The notes below the pieces were generated by a model, which did not search any database, was not told the origin of the DNA, and saw only the letters and a program-made list of their open reading frames with translations. A stretch of 21,787 bases of DNA from Ascoidea tarda (nom. inval.) (taxonomy: Eukaryota > Ascomycota > Saccharomycetes > Ascoideales > Ascoideaceae), in the NCBI GenBank assembly GCA_030560485.1, contig JAKTTS010000256.1, positions 1 through 21,787 of the forward strand. The letters run 5' to 3'. Position 1 is the first letter of the stretch. Each line of letters begins with the position of its first letter. This document shows positions 17,061 to 21,787 of the stretch, one piece after another. The position numbers were made by a program, and so were the translations under genes.

Positions 17061-17895
17061 CTAGAATTGACATCATTTCAGGATTTGCTTCAAGTTGAAT
17101 AATTATTGAGTGATTGTACCTCAAAGTACCAAAGCTATTATAGTTGTATTGTTTCTTTTATGTTAGATCTAATTCAGATCGCAACAGAACCAAGTTAAAT
17201 AGGGCCAAAAAAAAAAAAGAAAACGCAATGTAACAGCGCAGGAGTATTGAATGGAAGCAAGAATAAGTTGGATATTTCTTTTTATTTTTTTAATTTTTTT
17301 TTAATTTTTTTTTAATTTTTTTTTGTTTTCTTTTCAGTTTTTGTTTGTATAATGTGTCTTTTATATAAATGAAATCTGGATAAATTTTGGTAAAACTATT
17401 TTAATCATCGGTTAAAGAGGATTGTAGCAATAAAGCAGGAAATAAAATTGTGAGTTAAAAGTCAAATGAAGGCAAAAGTCCAATAAAAAGCAAAGAAAAA
17501 AAGCCAACCAAAAGTAAAGATTAAAACAGGACTGAAAGAAATAAGGGAATTAAAAAAGAATTGAAATTCTCTTAGATAACCAAGATTTCAGATACAGTAA
17601 AGTAAGAGAGAAGTACTATTGATTGAGTGAGATGAAAATATGGTACAAACAAATTCAAAGCAATAAAGACATTTAGATACTGGTGGATACATTTTGACTT
17701 TATTCTATTTTCTGGCTAATAATTTTATTAAATAGTTAATTTCAACTGAAGATCATTTTCATTTTGTTGTTTCTTTGTTGATTTTGATAATTTTTTAACA
17801 ATTCCATTAGATGGGCTGAGATAAGAAAAGTAAGTGATAAAGATGTATGGTAAATTATAAAAGAATAAAGACAAAAACAAGAGAAGATTAATGAT

Positions 17896-17951
17896 AAAAA
17901 GAAAAGAAAAGAAAAGAAAAGAAAAGAAAAGAAAAGAAAAGAAAAGAAAAG
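17896..17951. repeat. AAAAG pentanucleotide array (about 11 units)
   Basis: The array is uninterrupted. It is flanked on the right (about 17980-18030) by a degenerate TAGAATACARA-type repeat. Confidence 0.95.
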
Positions 17952-18438
17952 GTAAATCGAGATAGAAACGAGAAGAGAATATGAAATAGAATACAGAGTA
18001 GAATACAGAATAGAATACAAAGTAGAATATGAAATGATCAAAAAAGTTGTTTAAATTGGATATTAAAATACAGATTATGTATCAATTTAAGTACTAGTTG
18101 TTAGCAAATTCATCAAGCGTTGATAACAAAAGTTTGTAGTAGTTTTTTTAATTTTTTTTAATTTTTTCAATTCTTTTAATCTTAATAGTCCTTTCAATTT
18201 TTGTAATTCTTTTAGTAATTTGTTATCAAGATAATAATCAAATAGCCAAAATTTTGTACATGTTATTTTCCAAATTTTTAACTAGTAAGAAGGTAACACG
18301 AGGCTGTTGAAAGCATTGTAAAGTAGCATGAGGTAATACAGGGTAATAGACGCAGTAAAAAAGTGGCAAAGAGCAGTAGAAAGCGATACTTTATGGAAGA
18401 AGAAAAAGAGGAAGGAGAAGATGGTGATGATTATGGTT

Positions 18439-18492
18439 GTGACTGTGATTGTGATTGTGATTGTGATTGTGATTGTGATTGTGATTGTGACT
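18439..18492. repeat. GTGATT hexanucleotide array (9 units)
   Basis: Seven exact GTGATT units are bounded on each side by a GTGACT variant. On the minus strand it would read as an Asn-His repeat in a spurious ORF. Confidence 0.95.
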
Positions 18493-18711
18493 ATGTTTAT
18501 ATGGAGTTGATATGAATATTAGGTGAAGGGGGAAAGTTTGCAAATGGATAAAATAAGAAAGCAAAAGACAGTGAAAAAAATCAAACAAGTATAAAAATCT
18601 CAGAAACAGGTTGAGAAAATTGGAAAGCAAGAATTTAATGAAATGAATAAATAATAAGCAGATCTTTAATTATATTTAGAAATGAAATTGAAATTGAAAA
18701 TGGTAAAGTGG

Positions 18712-18746
18712 AAATTATAAATTATAAATTATAAATTGTAAATTAT
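18712..18746. repeat. AAATTAT heptanucleotide array (5 units)
   Basis: Five 7-bp units, the fourth reading AAATTGT. Confidence 0.9.
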
Positions 18747-19289
18747 AAATCACAAGCTGCAAAGTAATTAGAGACAAGTTGAAGGAGAATGTGAGAAATA
18801 GAATTAAGAAGTGAATATATGACTAGAATGAATAAATTGGAATTGGAAATACATATTAGTATTCCTGAATCGAGTAAATTTGTTTGGGAATACATGCTAG
18901 AGTAGAGTGAGCAGACAAATGGGAAATGGAATTGGTCAAGACAAGTTTTGCAACCTTTAAAGATTAATTGGCAGATGAATTGAAGTGTATTTTACCAATA
19001 TTATCTGCGTACCGGTGGAGCGTATGGCTGAGATTGTGGCTATCATCTGAGCTTGAAACATAATAGAGATTGTGACCAGAGATGGTGAACAGAGATGGTG
19101 AACAGTGGATGTGTCTTGAAATTAGGAATTTGGAGCAAGAAGGAAAATCGAATCAAAAAGGAATCGGAGATCATTTGTTGATGTGAGTAAAACAAAGTTT
19201 GCATCAACATTTTCAGATCAAGAACTGTTTTAAACGATTGTTTCTCCTTTTTGGAGATTTGAGCCCAATCAAATAAAAAGGTAGATGGG

Positions 19290-19860
19290 AGTCGTGGGCC
19301 CAGCACATTAGTAATGACTGGAACACTAGATTCAGCTCTATTTGCAAAGACAGTGGGTGTTTCAATGAAATTCCTCGAGCTGCGTTCTTTTTGCTGGTGT
19401 CTCAAAGTTGTTCGCGAGCCAGGAACAACGTTGCAAGCAATGGCCTGTGAGGAGTGGTTGCTGAGTAGCACCAGTCGCGCACGCAGCTCTGCCGTCGGAG
19501 CCCCTGCTGCTGTGCTTTTTCTGACGCCGGTACTGTTTCTGCTGTTTCTGCTGCTGCTGCTGCTGCTGCTGCACATCCGACTAGCTTGCGAAAACCGAGA
19601 AGACCGGAAAGCGCTATATTTCCAAGCGAGGATGTTGCAAACGGCGCTGGCGCGTCTGCCGCTTGGGCCACTGCGACACACATGCGCAGACGCCTGCATG
19701 CGCAAGCCCTCGGCGGCTGTGCCGAAGCGCGGCCGGGTGAGGTGCCGGTTGGCTGTCGAAACCCTCGATGGGGGGTGTTTCAGGTCGCTGGGCTCGGTCG
19801 GGAAAGATTGGCGAAGAGCGGACATATTCCTCAGCAACAAAGAGACAAAAAAAAACAATG
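19290..19860. promoter_or_regulatory. GC-rich promoter-like island B
   Basis: This is the most GC-rich stretch of the window, set in AT-rich DNA where strand composition reverses. It holds a CTG trinucleotide run, a paired ATGCGCA (about 19683 and 19698) and CCCCT/GGGG motifs. Long ORFs exist on both strands (for example 19043-19858 minus, 19314-19943 plus) but overlap, lack family motifs and owe their length to the lack of A/T-rich stops. By analogy with other GC-rich promoter stretches here, I infer a bidirectional promoter. Confidence 0.45.
19548..19571. repeat. CTG/CAG trinucleotide run (8 units)
   Basis: Eight uninterrupted CTG units follow related CTGTTT units, inside the GC-rich island. 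Confidence 0.95.
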
Positions 19861-20234
19861 CACTGTGGGGACTCTTTTATACCTTTAATATCTTTAATAC
19901 CTCTTGTGCCTTTTGCACCTCTTATATCTGCTACCTCTATTAGCTGTGAGACTCTCTCAAACACTGCTATCACCTGGCTTATCACCACCTAGTCTTTGGT
20001 ATCTTGGTTGTTCTACCTTAAACATTACAGTCATCTCATGCTTCCTGGTTGGCAAGAGGTGCTGGTCACCTTCTGTACCTAATATCGACCACCAAATGCT
20101 ACCAGATATTGCCAGATATTTCCATATATTGTCATATATTTCTCCCTGTCTGTTTTACCCAGCCTGTCGACGATACAGCCATGTTATTTTAGGAACACAA
20201 GCACTCAATTAAATACACTTTTCAAACGATTACT

Positions 20235-20266
20235 CTGCAGAGCTGCAATTCTGCAGAGCTGCAATT
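20235..20266. repeat. Tandem 16-bp repeat, two exact copies
   Basis: The unit CTGCAGAGCTGCAATT occurs twice head to tail (20235-20250, 20251-20266). Each copy contains the imperfect palindrome TGCAG-AG-CTGCA, suggestive of a dimeric protein-binding site. Confidence 0.9.
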
Positions 20267-20787
20267 CTGTAACCATGTAATTGTTCAATTGTATTTTCCT
20301 GGCTGGGCTTTTCGTCAGAATCAGGAAAAAAATTCTGCTTTTCTTCGTCCCATCTCTTACGATTCCACTCTAATACCATCATATGTTCAGGCCAATGGAT
20401 TTGGCTGCTCCGATTGTTGTGTTTTTGTCTTTATTATCTCACATCCTTAGTCTCCATTAATTAACTCCAATACCAAAATTTTTTGCTCACCAAATAACAA
20501 CTCCATTATTCTCAACCCAGCTGCCAGCCATTAACTTCGTAGCAACCATAACTTATTCTGATAATTTTACAGAATGTCAATCCTTACAAACACTTTTGAA
20601 TAGCCAAATATCGACAATCTCTGTTTAGCTTCAACTCAATTTGTTGTCAATCATTTTGATATCCCAATATCTATTTTTCAGTGTCTCGATATCCCAATTT
20701 TATCAGTTGTTTTCTTATAAAACACAAATGCAAAAGCCAAAAAGCAACAGCAATTTCAAAAAAGCAAAATCTCTTCCAAACCCACGA

Positions 20788-20823
20788 ACTTTACTAACTT
20801 TACTAACTTTACTAACTTTACTA
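20788..20823. repeat. 9-bp tandem array (ACTTTACTA), four exact copies
   Basis: Four exact units create three overlapping copies of TACTAAC (20792, 20801 and 20810), the yeast branch-point consensus. In a 53-codon ORF they encode a Thr-Leu-Leu repeat. Confidence 0.95.
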
Positions 20824-21080
20824 GCCCAATGCTTTCCAAAGAATAACGCATTTATTCAAACCATATTCTTACTTGCCTAACTTTCTTCAAGTAGCTTTAA
20901 CGTTTAGATTAGAATTTATTTTTGATTCAATATCAATACTCTGTCTCACATTCCTAATTCTTAACCAAGGTTAAAATACTATTTAGCAGTATTTCATGCT
21001 TTTTAATCCACTTTCAACAAAAAACACAGCAAAAAAATTTACAAAAACCAAAAACCAAGGGAAAGAGACAAAAAAACCAA

Positions 21081-21120
21081 CAAAAAACAAAAAACAAAAA
21101 ACAAAAAAACAACAAAAAAC
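21081..21120. repeat. CAAAAAA-type A-rich array
   Basis: Consecutive CAAAAAA units with slight length drift. Such A-rich tracts are common in yeast promoters and leaders. Confidence 0.9.
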
Positions 21121-21338
21121 AGATAAATTCTAAACCTTTCAATATCTAGTTGTGAATATCTAATTATGAATAATATCCAATTATTGCACTTATCTACAAA
21201 CACTCAAACACTCAAACACTTTTATCACAAATTTAGCTCATTTCAACAAATTTCATCTGCTGGGTTCCAATGGTCGTCTTTCCTTGGTTTCCTCAACTCT
21301 TTTCCATAAATTCAAACCTTTTTTTGCATTTCACTGTT

Positions 21339-21384
21339 ATTTTTTATCATTTTTATCATTTTTATTATTTTTATTATTTTCATT
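21339..21384. repeat. 9-bp T-rich tandem array (ATTTTTATY)
   Basis: One 10-bp unit is followed by four 9-bp units (ATTTTTATC, ATTTTTATT twice, ATTTTCATT). Confidence 0.85.
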
Positions 21385-21787
21385 ATTTTTTCTGATGTTT
21401 ATGATGTTTCTCATTCAATTATTGTCCTTTCCTTTTCTCTTTCCTTGCTCCCACTTAAACTGGGAATTCTTTGGTATTTGGGATTGTTTCTTATTGTTTC
21501 AACGAGCAAATATTAAATTTCAATAAATTTCAATCTGTTTCCAATTTTTGCAAACTACAATTTTTTTCAATTACAACTTTCTTCATTACTTTAAGTCGTT
21601 TTAAGTTAGAAACTCAAATCTTCTTCTTTGATACCTTATTATCAACTAAGTTTATCCTCTACAAGCTGATTTACTGCTTTCTTTCTTTCTTTCTTTCTAA
21701 ATACTTCTGCTTTCTTTCTGCTCTTTTCTTTTCCATCCCAGATCTCTTACCTTGTAGTGCAACTGTATTATCGCTCTTTTAAACTTT

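Larger units (their letters stand above)
15441..17160. other. AT-rich stretch without recognisable gene, G-poor on plus strand
   Basis: No convincing ORF was found. The plus strand has visibly more C than G, like transcribed leaders elsewhere here. It contains the 15605-15715 inverted repeat, a minus-strand ORF fragment (15836-16066), poly-T and poly-A tracts, the TTTATTTGG array, and a minus-strand TACTAAC (16898-16892) followed 16 nt later by an acceptor-like CTAG. Confidence 0.4.
17161..19289. other. Purine-rich (plus strand) non-coding stretch with microsatellites
   Basis: From about 17.16 kb the composition flips: the plus strand is A/G-rich and C-poor up to the island at 19.29 kb, so the minus strand is the G-poor, T/C-rich one. 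No credible ORF exists. Minus-strand ORFs at 17742-18041 and 18391-18630 are products of simple repeats. A two-copy AGAGATGGTGAAC repeat lies at about 19078-19103. Confidence 0.45.
19861..21787 (+). other. Long G-poor leader-like region running off the right edge
   Basis: The plus strand is C/T/A-rich and G-poor throughout, with several tandem arrays, A-rich (21081-21120) then T/C-rich sequence with a TTTC run near 21680-21700, and only short ORFs (for example 44 codons from 19858, 53 codons from 20728, 41 codons from 21270). These would act as upstream ORFs if transcribed. A degenerate 9-nt C/T-rich repeat starts near 19873. I infer the promoter and long leader of a rightward gene outside the window. 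Confidence 0.4.

Noticed and set aside
18391-18630. ORF with an Asn-His repeat
   Set aside because: The repeat is the translated GTGATT microsatellite; the rest is low complexity.
19043-19943. Overlapping 271-codon (minus) and 209-codon (plus) ORFs over island B
   Set aside because: They lie on opposite strands of the same GC-rich DNA, include homopolymers from the CTG run, show no family motif or yeast codon bias, and the minus one starts at TTG.
1-21787. LTR elements, DNA transposons, CRISPR arrays
   Set aside because: No terminal repeats, target-site duplications, transposase or reverse-transcriptase motifs, or spaced direct repeats were seen.

Overview
The window is nuclear DNA of an AT-rich ascomycete yeast, most likely a budding yeast (Saccharomycotina). 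The evidence is compact intron-poor genes, yeast splice signals (GTATGT or GTACGT donors, TACTAAC/TACTAAT branch points 16-24 nt before the acceptor), and ribosomal proteins close to those of Saccharomyces and Candida. A UBR7/Mlo2 orthologue, a tubulin-tyrosine-ligase-like gene without the SurE domain of S. cerevisiae Pby1, and Tbf1/Cbf1-type motifs in ribosomal-protein promoters suggest a lineage outside Saccharomyces itself. I cannot name the species. No bacterial, CRISPR, prophage or retroelement feature is visible.

Layout, left to right. At 0.7-3.7 kb lies a ribosomal-protein cluster: RPL39 on the minus strand (a 51-residue spliced gene with a 6-nt first exon), divergent from RPS22 (probable 5'UTR intron), then RPS14 (760-nt intron). 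At 3.9-5.3 kb is a UBR-box/PHD protein (UBR7/Mlo2-like) on the minus strand, divergent from a 75-codon gene of unknown function with a TATA box and stress-element-like sites. At 6.5-7.9 kb is a TTL-family ATP-grasp ligase and at 9.0-10.3 kb a DUF3445 membrane-anchored protein, both minus. A degraded tRNA-like sequence lies between them. At 10.6-11.1 kb are two small in-frame ORFs split by one stop. At 12.2-12.9 kb is an ER cyclophilin ending in KDEL, followed at 13.5-14.1 kb by a DUF2406-like polybasic protein. The promoter of the latter holds a perfect Rlm1/MADS-box motif inside a hairpin.

From 14.1 kb to the end (7.7 kb) I find no convincing protein gene, which is very long for a yeast. The stretch is structured. 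Two GC-rich islands (about 14.98-15.44 and 19.29-19.86 kb) look like the promoters elsewhere in the window. The strand leading away from each island is G-poor and pyrimidine-rich, like the leaders of the known genes. It also carries many short tandem arrays, several with a 9-bp period. I read it as long untranslated or non-coding transcription units, the last probably the promoter and leader of a highly regulated gene beyond the right edge.

The genes do not form one pathway. The common themes are translation (RPL39, RPS22, RPS14), protein quality control and modification (UBR7-like, TTL-like, ER cyclophilin) and, by inference, cell-surface stress (DUF2406-like gene with a MADS site).
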